A stretch of DNA of 5,183 nt from Paraprevotella stercoravium. Lineage in GTDB: Bacteria > Bacteroidota > Bacteroidia > Bacteroidales > Bacteroidaceae. The position numbers and the translations under genes are program-made. The DNA is taken from the NCBI GenBank assembly GCA_018883665.1, contig JAHLFU010000147.1, positions 1-5,183 on the forward strand, read 5' to 3'. Below, piece by piece: positions 1-5,109 of this stretch. Under the pieces are notes generated by a model. The model saw only the letters and a list, made by a program, of their open reading frames with translations, did no database searches and was not told the origin of the DNA. Numbering within the stretch: the stretch's first letter is position 1; every line of letters starts with the position of its first letter.

Positions 1-410
1 GTAGAATCAATGCGGTTCCCCGTCGTCAGAAGGGCATCGGCCATCTGGAAATTGCGGTTGCGCACGGCTTCGATGAGGGCGGTCGTGTCTTTGCCGGAAC
101 GGGGTACTCTCGCCCCTTTGGACAGGAGCAGGCCGGCAATGCCGGCATCGTCCGGTCGGGGACCGCGTCGTGCCATGACGCACAGCGGTGTGTCGCCTTC
201 GTCGTTTTTCACATTGGGGTCCGCACCCCTGTCCAGCAGTATGCCTACGGCAGTCATGTCTGCAAAATGGCAGGCCGTATGCAGCGGGGTATCGTTTTTT
301 CGGCTTTCGTCCAGGCTGTCAAGCGGGACATCCCGGTAGGCTTCGTATAATTCGGAGGGTTCCGAATCATGGGAAGTGTGCAGCCCGTAGATTTCTTTAT
401 TGGTCATCAT
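1..410 (-). CDS. Ankyrin-repeat protein, partial (3' end beyond window)
   Basis: Reading the minus strand from ATG at 410 gives 136 open codons up to the left edge, with no stop. The N-terminal ~38 residues are acidic and unassigned. Ankyrin repeats follow: a TPLHTAC motif at residues 41-47 with helices to about 60, the RGADPNVKNDEG hairpin at 61-72, TPLCVMA at 74-80, LLLSKGA at 94-100 and TALIEAV at 110-116. This makes about three repeats before the cut. Ankyrin repeats are protein-binding scaffolds; nothing here shows a catalytic domain, signal peptide or membrane segment, so a cytoplasmic binding partner is inferred. The start overlaps the end of the TPR-like gene by 14 bases, which suggests one transcript and coupled translation. 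A second ATG directly follows the first and could be the real start. Bacterial ankyrin proteins include toxin-immunity proteins and stress accessory proteins; the sequence does not choose between these roles. Confidence 0.8.
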   Translation of the reverse strand, partial: MMTNKEIYGLHTSHDSEPSELYEAYRDVPLDSLDESRKNDTPLHTACHFADMTAVGILLDRGADPNVKNDEGDTPLCVMARRGPRPDDAGIAGLLLSKGARVPRSGKDTTALIEAVRNRNFQMADALLTTGNRIDS

Positions 411-888
411 TGTTACATGAAGTATTGATTAACGTTTCAATATGTTTGTATTTCCCGCCCAGCCGGAAGGAAATGGCCTTGACTTCTCCGTACAGATGCT
501 GTTTGTAAGCGGCTTCCGCCTTCAGGCGCAAGATCAGTGTGTATGCCAGCGGCTCGGGAGTGCCTTGCGGCATGGGGCAGAACGGTGACTCCTCGTCATG
601 GAGGTAACGGAGAAACGCTTCAGGAAGTCTTTCCGTGCCGTGGCCGGCATTCATAAGTACAAGGCGTTCGGCTTCACTAAGTAGCCTGTGGCACTCATCG
701 TACCATCCCACCATGAAACAGCAGAGGGCTTTGTTGTACAGTAACTTGAAATCCTTGGTCGGAAGACGGTCAAAGCACATATAGGCGGAAGAAAAAGCCT
801 TGTTGCTTAGGAATGAAACTCCGGCAGCGAACAGCTTGTCCGCCTCTTCCTCAGGCAGGGCGTTGGGTGTATTTGCAAACAGTGTCAC
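397..888 (-). CDS. Small TPR-like helical protein of unknown function
   Basis: This 163-residue protein is largely helical. Residues 15-42 and 47-76 resemble a pair of tetratricopeptide helices (AAGVSFLSNKAFSSAYMCF, then LYNKALCCFMVGWYDECHRL), and residues 113-141 form a further helical pair. No signal peptide, membrane segment or catalytic motif is visible. The start is GTG at 886-888. An in-frame stop at 910-912 rules out a longer form, and AAAGGA sits immediately upstream but very close to the start. The first in-frame ATG would be about residue 37, inside the first helical hairpin, so GTG is preferred. The gene is rich in cysteine and tyrosine for its size. It overlaps the ankyrin gene and lies behind the promoter with the TetR-like operator, so the two proteins probably act together, perhaps as a scaffold or adaptor pair. 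I do not recognise a named family. Confidence 0.7.
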   Translation of the reverse strand: MTLFANTPNALPEEEADKLFAAGVSFLSNKAFSSAYMCFDRLPTKDFKLLYNKALCCFMVGWYDECHRLLSEAERLVLMNAGHGTERLPEAFLRYLHDEESPFCPMPQGTPEPLAYTLILRLKAEAAYKQHLYGEVKAISFRLGGKYKHIETLINTSCNNDDQ

Positions 889-937
889 GTCCTTTGTGGT
901 ATTTGTTGTCTATCTGCTGAAAGTAAATTCATATAGG

Positions 938-967
938 CAAATATAACGAAAGGAACGTAAAAACAAA
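938..967 (-). promoter_or_regulatory. Bacteroidetes-type promoter for the TPR/ankyrin pair
   Basis: On the minus strand TATATTTG (938-945) matches the -7 consensus TAnnTTTG exactly. TTTG (964-967) lies 18 bases upstream, one short of the usual 19-21. Transcription would start near 930, giving a leader of about 45 bases before the GTG. The -33 element lies inside the dyad at 960-983. Confidence 0.6.
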
Positions 968-983
968 CCAACTGGTCTGTTTT
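960..983. promoter_or_regulatory. Near-palindromic candidate TetR operator
   Basis: The arms AAAACAAACCA (960-970) and TGGTCTGTTTT (973-983) are reverse complements at 10 of 11 positions around a central AC. The core ACCA-N2-TGGT resembles operators of TetR-family repressors such as the RutR box. It covers the -33 element of the TPR/ankyrin promoter and lies just downstream of the tetR stop, so binding would block transcription of the pair. That the neighbouring TetR protein binds here is an inference from position and symmetry. Confidence 0.55.
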
Positions 984-1045
984 GTTGTAAAAAAACTCCT
1001 TATATGGATAATATGCAGGTACGTGGTTGTGCCGGAAACCAGGCT

Positions 1046-1657
1046 TCAGGCTTTCAGCAACGAGTAAATGAAATGGAGTCTTTGCGACAGCTGCTTGATA
1101 TTCAATCCGTTAAAGAAAGATTGCTCAAAGGAGATACCGAAAAAGACTTGCCAGAACATCGAGGCAGTTTCTTCCACGTCCAGATCCTGACGTATTTCTC
1201 CGTTTTCTTTTGCATTTTGGAGGGCAGACTTCCACAACTGGAGATTCTGATCAAATATGGCGGCCAACTTTTTCTCCACATTCGGATAATACAACCGTAC
1301 CTGCATCAGCAGATGGTAGTAGTAGAAATTGAAGCAGCAATCGTTGGGATTGTTGCCGTCATCGAGCATTTGCACAAGGCGGTTCATGGTATTTTCCACC
1401 CCGTTTACATATTGGTCGATAAACTCCGAAAATGAACCTGCCGTGAACTGAAATTTGTTCTCCAACTGCTGGGTGCGAAATACATATTTGTCCACCACCG
1501 CCACGAACAGGTCCTGCTTGAGAGGGAAATAATAAATCAGCCCGGCCTTTGACAGTCCGCAGGCTTTTGCTATTTCCATTTGGGTGGCTTTTTCATAGTT
1601 CATTTTGGCGAATACCCGTAATGCCTTTTCCAGTACTTCTTCCCTGTTGGTAAACAT
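1046..1657 (-). CDS. TetR/AcrR-family transcriptional regulator
   Basis: The 203-residue length is typical of the family. The N-terminal DNA-binding domain is clear: helix 1 at residues 5-19 (REEVLEKALRVFAKM), then the helix-turn-helix at about 25-44 with the signature EIAKACGLSKAGLIYYF, followed by KQDLF. The remaining ~150 residues form the helical ligand-binding and dimerisation region, rich in aromatics (FNFYYYH at 109-115; MFWQVFFGISFEQSFF at 167-182), which suggests a hydrophobic ligand. Family members are usually repressors released by small molecules. The ATG at 1655-1657 is followed directly by the expected first helix and preceded by an A-rich leader. The downstream dyad at 960-983 is the most likely operator, so the TPR/ankyrin pair is the likely target. 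No efflux pump or enzyme gene lies next to it, which is unusual for the family. The ligand cannot be inferred. Confidence 0.92.
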   Translation of the reverse strand: MFTNREEVLEKALRVFAKMNYEKATQMEIAKACGLSKAGLIYYFPLKQDLFVAVVDKYVFRTQQLENKFQFTAGSFSEFIDQYVNGVENTMNRLVQMLDDGNNPNDCCFNFYYYHLLMQVRLYYPNVEKKLAAIFDQNLQLWKSALQNAKENGEIRQDLDVEETASMFWQVFFGISFEQSFFNGLNIKQLSQRLHFIYSLLKA

Positions 1658-1684
1658 ATTTTTTCTGTTATTTTCTTTGATGGA

Positions 1685-1692
1685 CGAAGATA
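1685..1692 (-). promoter_or_regulatory. Weak -7-like box before tetR
   Basis: On the minus strand TATCTTCG matches TAnnTTTG with one mismatch and would place the transcript start about 20 bases before the tetR ATG. No TTTG lies at the right distance upstream. The 194 bases between tetR and the IS hold no gene that I can support; a 5-bp stem (CCTGC/GCAGG around 1722-1742) is the only other structure seen. Confidence 0.25.
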
Positions 1693-1851
1693 CGGAATTT
1701 TCTATTTTAAGACATTTACATGCCTGCGATTTTTCTGCAGGGTGCCAACCAACATCTTGCTACCACAAATCTTTTATCTACCACATTAGCCAATAAAAGC
1801 CCATAATTTCGTCCTACTAAATTAGAAGCTGATTATTATATACTATCATTC

Positions 1852-1865
1852 GTGTCCACTAAAAA
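1852..1865 (+). repeat. IS terminal inverted repeat, left
   Basis: GTGTCCACTAAAAA is the exact reverse complement of bases 3155-3168. The match breaks at the next base and then continues only patchily. Confidence 0.92.
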
Positions 1866-1894
1866 TTGAGGACAGTAATTATAAAGTTTAACAA

Positions 1895-3052
1895 TTAAAA
1901 CAAAGTAGGTTCACTTGAGTCATTCAGTTCATTGACAATATTGCAGTTAGGTTTACAGAATAGGGCTTTGAGTTCGACAGTATCTGTAAGTGAGACACTT
2001 ACAAGCTGGAGCATCTCGTAGATTGACCGTTGGACATCCATCTTCTTCTGGACAATCGCCATCATGCAGTAGGCGGTTACCGCAGTGTAGATCTGGATTC
2101 TTACGGCATTTTCACTTACGCCCCAGAATTTTTTAATCTTCAGGTGCTGCTTCAGCCATTTGAAGAACAGCTCTATCTGCCACCTGTTGTGGTACAGTTC
2201 GGCCACCTTCAACGGGTTTATATTCAGGGCGTTTGTGAAGAAGATGAAAGTCCTGCCGGACTCCGGATCCAGGTACAGTATCCGTCTGATCTTCTCGGGA
2301 TATTTGCTCATGGTCAGCTGACCGGCCATATATCCTATGGCATCGGACAGGACGCCGGCCGGCAGCCTGCGCTTCCATCTCATGGGCTTGAAGTCGTTGT
2401 TCTTCTTGCCCCTGACAACGAAGTATGCACCCACGCCGTTAATGGTGAAGAGCCTCCCGAAGTCATTGTAGGCACGGTCGAAGATGTAGAACGAGTTCTC
2501 CTCATACGGTATTGCATCCATCGCCCTTGTGTCATGGATTCTGGCCGGCGTTATATGGAAGAATGTCGGGATCTGCGTCTCAATGTCATACAGGGTATGG
2601 AGCTTGATTCCTCCTTTCCTCTTCCTGAACAGTGCCCAGCCAAAGACGCTCAGGCACAGGTCGATTGTACTTGAATCGAAGGCATATACCTTGCCTCCGA
2701 GTTTGAATATCTCGGTCGCCCTACACTGCCTTGCTTCGGACATCACCCTGTAGGCGAACTCCGCGAAGATACGATAGTCACGGTTATTGTTTGCCTTTGA
2801 CAGGTTGCTCTTGGTGACAGCCTTCCCGAAGCCCAGGCGAAAGGCCTTGTTCGCGTGCGCCTGTGTCGCCAGCACAAGATCCCTGAGACTTTCCCGGTTG
2901 GACAGCTGTCCGAACATCATGACCGCCAGCTGGTTCCAGCAGGAAAAGGTCTTGACATACTTGTCTCCGCCATACTTCTTTGATATTCTGAGAAATACAA
3001 ACGGATCCAAGAAAGATAAAAGCTGAGAGAACACGTATTTTCCTTTATTCAT
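1895..3052 (-). CDS. IS4-family DDE transposase
   Basis: This 385-residue protein cuts and rejoins the ends of the surrounding IS. The N-terminal ~110 residues (KTFSCWNQLAVMMFGQLSN at 35-53) form the helical domain common in Bacteroidetes IS4 transposases. The RNase H-like catalytic core is complete: first Asp at 126 in AFDSSTIDL, second Asp at 192 in FYIFDRAYNDF, and Glu 294 in the IS4 signature Y287-2-R290-3-E294-6-K301. A beta-strand-rich insertion lies between the second Asp and the Glu (about 210-275), as is usual in this family. The reading frame is uninterrupted and the length is normal, so the enzyme is probably active. The ATG at 3050-3052 leads directly into the conserved N-terminus. 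The gene is richer in GC than the HEPN-like gene beside it, consistent with separate origin. Confidence 0.96.
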   Translation of the reverse strand: MNKGKYVFSQLLSFLDPFVFLRISKKYGGDKYVKTFSCWNQLAVMMFGQLSNRESLRDLVLATQAHANKAFRLGFGKAVTKSNLSKANNNRDYRIFAEFAYRVMSEARQCRATEIFKLGGKVYAFDSSTIDLCLSVFGWALFRKRKGGIKLHTLYDIETQIPTFFHITPARIHDTRAMDAIPYEENSFYIFDRAYNDFGRLFTINGVGAYFVVRGKKNNDFKPMRWKRRLPAGVLSDAIGYMAGQLTMSKYPEKIRRILYLDPESGRTFIFFTNALNINPLKVAELYHNRWQIELFFKWLKQHLKIKKFWGVSENAVRIQIYTAVTAYCMMAIVQKKMDVQRSIYEMLQLVSVSLTDTVELKALFCKPNCNIVNELNDSSEPTLF

Positions 3053-3074
3053 GTGCCATTCTACGATAGTCTGG

Positions 3075-3082
3075 CAAAGATA
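3075..3082 (-). promoter_or_regulatory. Candidate -7 box for the transposase gene
   Basis: TATCTTTG on the minus strand matches TAnnTTTG exactly and would start transcription about 16 bases before the transposase ATG. No TTTG lies at the expected -33 distance. Weak promoters are usual for IS genes. Confidence 0.4.
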
Positions 3083-3147
3083 AATTCAAATCGTTGCGCT
3101 CGTTTTATCTCTGTAAAAACCTAATCTTCAATATTTTCAAAGAACTT

Positions 3148-3996
3148 TTATGATTTTTTAGTGGACACTAGTGTTATTTGCCAATGAATAATATTAAAAA
3201 CTGCTTCATTTTGCTTTTCATAAGACATTATACTCTCTTTAAATTTTTGATAAATATCAGTTTGCTTGTATAATTCAATATTTTCCGAACCAATATATTT
3301 GTTCACGAACTCTTCTGAATATGGTCTTGTTACAAAATCTCCGGAACGCATCATCATCTCCTCATCCATTAATATAATTGGTAAAGGGTCTAAGATTAAA
3401 CGATACATGGCAACGGCTCCAATCGCCACTTTCAAAGTATCTTCAAAATCTGAAACTATTTGAAGATAGACTTTGTCTTCACGATGATCAGACCAAGAAT
3501 ATCTTTGTGTCGTATAAAAAGATGAATAGCCTTGTTTGTGGACATATTTATTAGTTCTTTTCTGGACAACACGTATGTTATCAAAGAAAGTAGGTATTTT
3601 GGCTCTTATTTCTTTGAAGACCGGTTCATGTTTTCGTAGAAAATCAACCATTTTACCAGATTCAAAGCCGGGCTCTAATTTCTTCCACTCTTTCATCTTT
3701 TCCGGATTCGCTATTAGATATAGTGTGCCGATTGAAAGCTCAATGGATTGACGGAGTGAGTAAAATGCTGCATCAAAAAATCCTTTCTGAAAAAGGAATA
3801 TCGAATTGGCTATCATTTGAGAAGCTTCATCAAAAAATCTATTTGCCCCCAAAGCATCAATTAATCCTGTTTCGGCCCATGTAATATTCTCGATGTCCCA
3901 AAGGTAATCGGATGCATTTGGCAATACAAATCTTCGGACCATCCAACGGCCTGTTTCAAAATCCTCATGAAAATTGTTTAATGTATGCACTTCCAT
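3148..3996 (-). CDS. HEPN-like protein of unknown function, 3' end altered by IS
   Basis: This 282-residue protein is not recognised as a named family. Residues 53-97 form a long helical pair (FFDEASQMIANSIFLF, then GFFDAAFYSLRQSIELSIG) that resembles the core helices of HEPN domains. Residues 147-153 read RTNKYVH, fitting the Rx4-6H motif of HEPN ribonucleases, with a polar Asn close after the Arg. Residues 181-210 form another hydrophobic helix. There is no signal peptide, and the protein is probably cytoplasmic. The last six residues (VSTKKS) and the stop lie inside the IS right end, so the native C-terminus is lost; only a short tail needs to be affected because the predicted domains lie upstream. 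The gene is clearly richer in AT than the IS and the TPR/ankyrin genes, which suggests transfer. HEPN proteins often serve in toxin-antitoxin or antiphage systems, but no partner gene is adjacent, and non-catalytic HEPN relatives also exist. Confidence 0.65.
   Translation of the reverse strand: MEVHTLNNFHEDFETGRWMVRRFVLPNASDYLWDIENITWAETGLIDALGANRFFDEASQMIANSIFLFQKGFFDAAFYSLRQSIELSIGTLYLIANPEKMKEWKKLEPGFESGKMVDFLRKHEPVFKEIRAKIPTFFDNIRVVQKRTNKYVHKQGYSSFYTTQRYSWSDHREDKVYLQIVSDFEDTLKVAIGAVAMYRLILDPLPIILMDEEMMMRSGDFVTRPYSEEFVNKYIGSENIELYKQTDIYQKFKESIMSYEKQNEAVFNIIHWQITLVSTKKS
3155..3168 (-). repeat. IS terminal inverted repeat, right
   Basis: Read on the minus strand this is GTGTCCACTAAAAA, identical to the left repeat. 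It also encodes residues 277-280 and most of 281 of the interrupted HEPN-like protein, read in its frame. Confidence 0.92.
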
Positions 3997-4025
3997 GTTG
4001 TCAATAAATCAAATTCTAGGAAAAA

Positions 4026-4048
4026 CAAATCTAAAAAAATGTAGATTT
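4026..4048 (-). promoter_or_regulatory. Candidate promoter of the HEPN-like gene within a dyad
   Basis: On the minus strand TAGATTTG (4026-4033) matches TAnnTTTG exactly and would start transcription about 20-25 bases before the ATG at 3996. Seven of its eight bases form one arm of a perfect 7-bp inverted repeat (AAATCTA 4027-4033, TAGATTT 4042-4048). The dyad could be an operator. No TTTG lies at the -33 distance; the nearest, at 4060-4063, is 26 bases away. A hairpin or terminator role is possible but the stem is very AT-rich. Confidence 0.4.
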
Positions 4049-4055
4049 TTATCCT

Positions 4056-4145
4056 ATGGCAAACACACTTTTTGAAACAGTATCCATCAAAGGCCAACTA
4101 GAAACAAGATACAGCCCCGGATATTTTGCAGCCAAAGAAAATTAG
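4056..4145 (+). pseudogene. Possible 5' remnant of an NADH:flavin oxidoreductase gene
   Basis: A 29-codon frame begins MANTLFETVSIKG and ends in TAG at 4143-4145. That opening resembles the N-terminus of Old Yellow Enzyme-type NADH:flavin oxidoreductases, which commonly begin with LFE followed by a short strand, then a Gly and an L-x-x-R-[FY] motif; here LETRY at residues 15-19 could be the last. Nothing after this point continues the family, so at most a broken 5' end survives. The likeness is short and judged by eye; a chance frame is a serious alternative. Confidence 0.28.
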
Positions 4146-4422
4146 GTTGTATCCATTGGTGGACTCCGGTAAGTCGGTTGGTTTGTTTGGCGCAGCCATC
4201 TCTTTTCTTCCCTTTGCTCTGACTTTACTTTATTAGGCGTATATATGAGTACGGGGATAAAGTAGAGTTGCTTATGCGATTAATATGTTTTATAGGATAT
4301 GCCGTATTAATGAAAATTTGGTGGATATTGACAATATGGTGAAAAACATTTGGTGGGAAGCGTAATCCTTGTTGTTTGTCTACGTGTATTCACTAAAAAT
4401 CACGGTTATACAAAAGCGATAT
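4146..4422. other. Gene-poor stretch between the HEPN-like gene and abiE
   Basis: No intact gene of normal size is visible in either direction. The stretch holds the hairpin at 4222-4268 and three spaced copies of a [T/A]TGGTG[G/A]-like word (ATTTGGTGG at 4316 and 4348, ATATGGTGA at 4334). A 26-codon plus-strand frame (4285-4365) ends VDIDNMVKNIWWEA and could be a gene fragment. A 33-codon minus-strand frame (4098-4199) begins MAAPNKPTDLPES after GGAAG with plausible spacing. Neither short frame has enough length to support a gene call. The mixed content reads as debris of past rearrangements. Confidence 0.45.
4222..4268. repeat. Strong 47-nt inverted repeat / hairpin
   Basis: The arms ACTTTACTTTAT (4222-4233) and ATAAAGTAGAGT (4257-4268) are complementary at 11 of 12 positions, and the exception is a G-T pair, so RNA from the plus strand would pair along the whole arm. 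Inside the loop CGTA (4238-4241) and TACG (4250-4253) can form a second short stem around TATATGAG. No T-run follows, so it is not a typical intrinsic terminator. It could be a structured RNA, a recombination site or the remains of a mobile element. Confidence 0.6.
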
Positions 4423-4455
4423 TTTGCGTAGAAAAACATATTGAATATACTTTTG
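4423..4455 (+). promoter_or_regulatory. Promoter of the abiE operon
   Basis: TTTG (4423-4426), 21 intervening bases and TACTTTTG (4448-4455) match the Bacteroidetes -33/-7 consensus in both sequence and spacing. Transcription would start near 4461, giving a leader of about 20 bases. A second TAnnTTTG at 4471-4478 lies too close to the ATG to be useful. Confidence 0.65.
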
Positions 4456-4477
4456 TGTTGAAATAATAGCTATTTTT
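4438..4477. promoter_or_regulatory. Two dyads, candidate AbiEi operators
   Basis: ATATT-G-AATAT (4438-4448) is a perfect odd-centred palindrome that runs into the -7 box. The second, 4462-4477, is symmetric around AGCT with one mismatched pair (core AATAGCTATT at 4465-4474) and lies between the expected transcript start and the ATG. AbiEi antitoxins are known to repress their own operons by binding inverted repeats in the promoter, so this is where such sites should be. AT-rich leaders form palindromes easily, so the assignment is tentative. Confidence 0.4.
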
Positions 4478-4482
4478 GTGCC

Positions 4483-5109
4483 ATGAATAACCCATTGCGA
4501 CAGTTAGGGAATATCCCTGTTACGGCTTCCGTTCTGGAGTCCCTGTTTCCTCATATCAGGGGCGGAAGCCAGAAACTCAGGTTGCTTGAGCGTGACAAAC
4601 AAATAATACGACTCAAGAAGGGGCTTTATGTGTGCAGTCCGGAAATAACGGGGAAAACCCTTTCGACAGAATTGATAGCCAATCATCTGTATGCCCCCTC
4701 GTATGTTTCCATGTCATCGGCTCTGCGCTATTATGGGCTGATACCGGAAGAGGTTTATACCAAACAGTCCATGACTTTGAAGTATGCCAAAGACTTCGAC
4801 ACGCCGTTTGGACGATTTGAATATACACATATCTCAAAGGCCGCATTTTCTGTTGGGCTGACAAGCATCAAGAAAGATGGCTATGCATTTGTGATGGCTA
4901 CGCCGGAAAAGGCTCTATGTGATCTGATTGCCAATTCTTCAAAAGTGAATTTGCGTTATCTGAAAGATGCCGAAATTTATCTGGAAGAGGATATCCGGAT
5001 GGAACGAGAAGATTTTATGCAGATGGATGCCGGGGTATTTGAAGAATACATCAAGGTCGGCAAAAAGGCTGATTCGATCCGAACTTTACTTAAATTGCTG
5101 AAAAAATGA
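4483..5109 (+). CDS. abiEi: AbiEi-type antitoxin / transcriptional autorepressor
   Basis: This 208-residue protein has the layout of type IV antitoxins. An N-terminal winged helix-turn-helix covers about residues 7-50, ending in the family-typical wing LKKGLYV (44-50). The C-terminal antitoxin domain carries YVSMSSALRYYGLIPE (74-89) and ATPEKALCDLI (139-149), both characteristic of the family. In studied systems AbiEi counteracts the AbiEii nucleotidyltransferase without forming a stable complex with it, and represses the operon through its winged helix. The ATG at 4483 lies 27 bases after a consensus -7 box and opens directly into the first helix. The stop overlaps the next start as ATGA. 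The tail from about 190 is basic (GKKADSIRTLLKLLKK). Length and frame are normal, so the protein is probably functional. Confidence 0.92.
   Translation: MNNPLRQLGNIPVTASVLESLFPHIRGGSQKLRLLERDKQIIRLKKGLYVCSPEITGKTLSTELIANHLYAPSYVSMSSALRYYGLIPEEVYTKQSMTLKYAKDFDTPFGRFEYTHISKAAFSVGLTSIKKDGYAFVMATPEKALCDLIANSSKVNLRYLKDAEIYLEEDIRMEREDFMQMDAGVFEEYIKVGKKADSIRTLLKLLKK

Larger units (their letters stand above)
1852..3168 (-). mobile_element. Complete IS4-family insertion sequence, 1317 bp
   Basis: The element is bounded by perfect 14-base terminal inverted repeats and encodes one intact DDE transposase, so it looks mobile. Its size fits the 1.2-1.6 kb usual for the family. Bases flanking the two ends (CATTC on the left, TAGTG on the right) show no direct repeat, so the target duplication is absent or eroded. 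The right end disrupts the last codons of the HEPN-like gene. The transposase is transcribed in the same direction as all genes to its left. I cannot give an ISfinder name without a search. Confidence 0.92.

Noticed and set aside
10..508. Two plus-strand frames of about 106-109 codons at the left end.
   Set aside because: They are antisense to the ankyrin gene, whose repeat motifs are readable on the minus strand.
885..932. A 15-codon minus-strand frame (MNLLSADRQQIPQRT) whose TGA overlaps the GTG of the TPR-like gene as GTGA.
   Set aside because: The predicted transcript start falls at or next to its ATG, leaving no leader for translation, and the frame is too short to separate from chance.
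986..1010. A T-run on the minus strand after tetR that could be part of an intrinsic terminator.
   Set aside because: The stem before it has only about three pairs and the spacing is poor.
1004..1435. A 143-codon plus-strand frame opposite tetR.
   Set aside because: It is the antisense shadow of a clear TetR-family gene and shows no domain of its own.
2030..2674. A 214-codon plus-strand frame opposite the transposase.
   Set aside because: It lies wholly within the transposase gene, whose catalytic motifs are intact; its length reflects the GC-rich codons of the other strand.
4222..4268. The hairpin as an invertible promoter flanked by inverted repeats.
   Set aside because: Only 23 bases separate the arms, far shorter than the invertible segments known in Bacteroides, and no recombinase gene is present.
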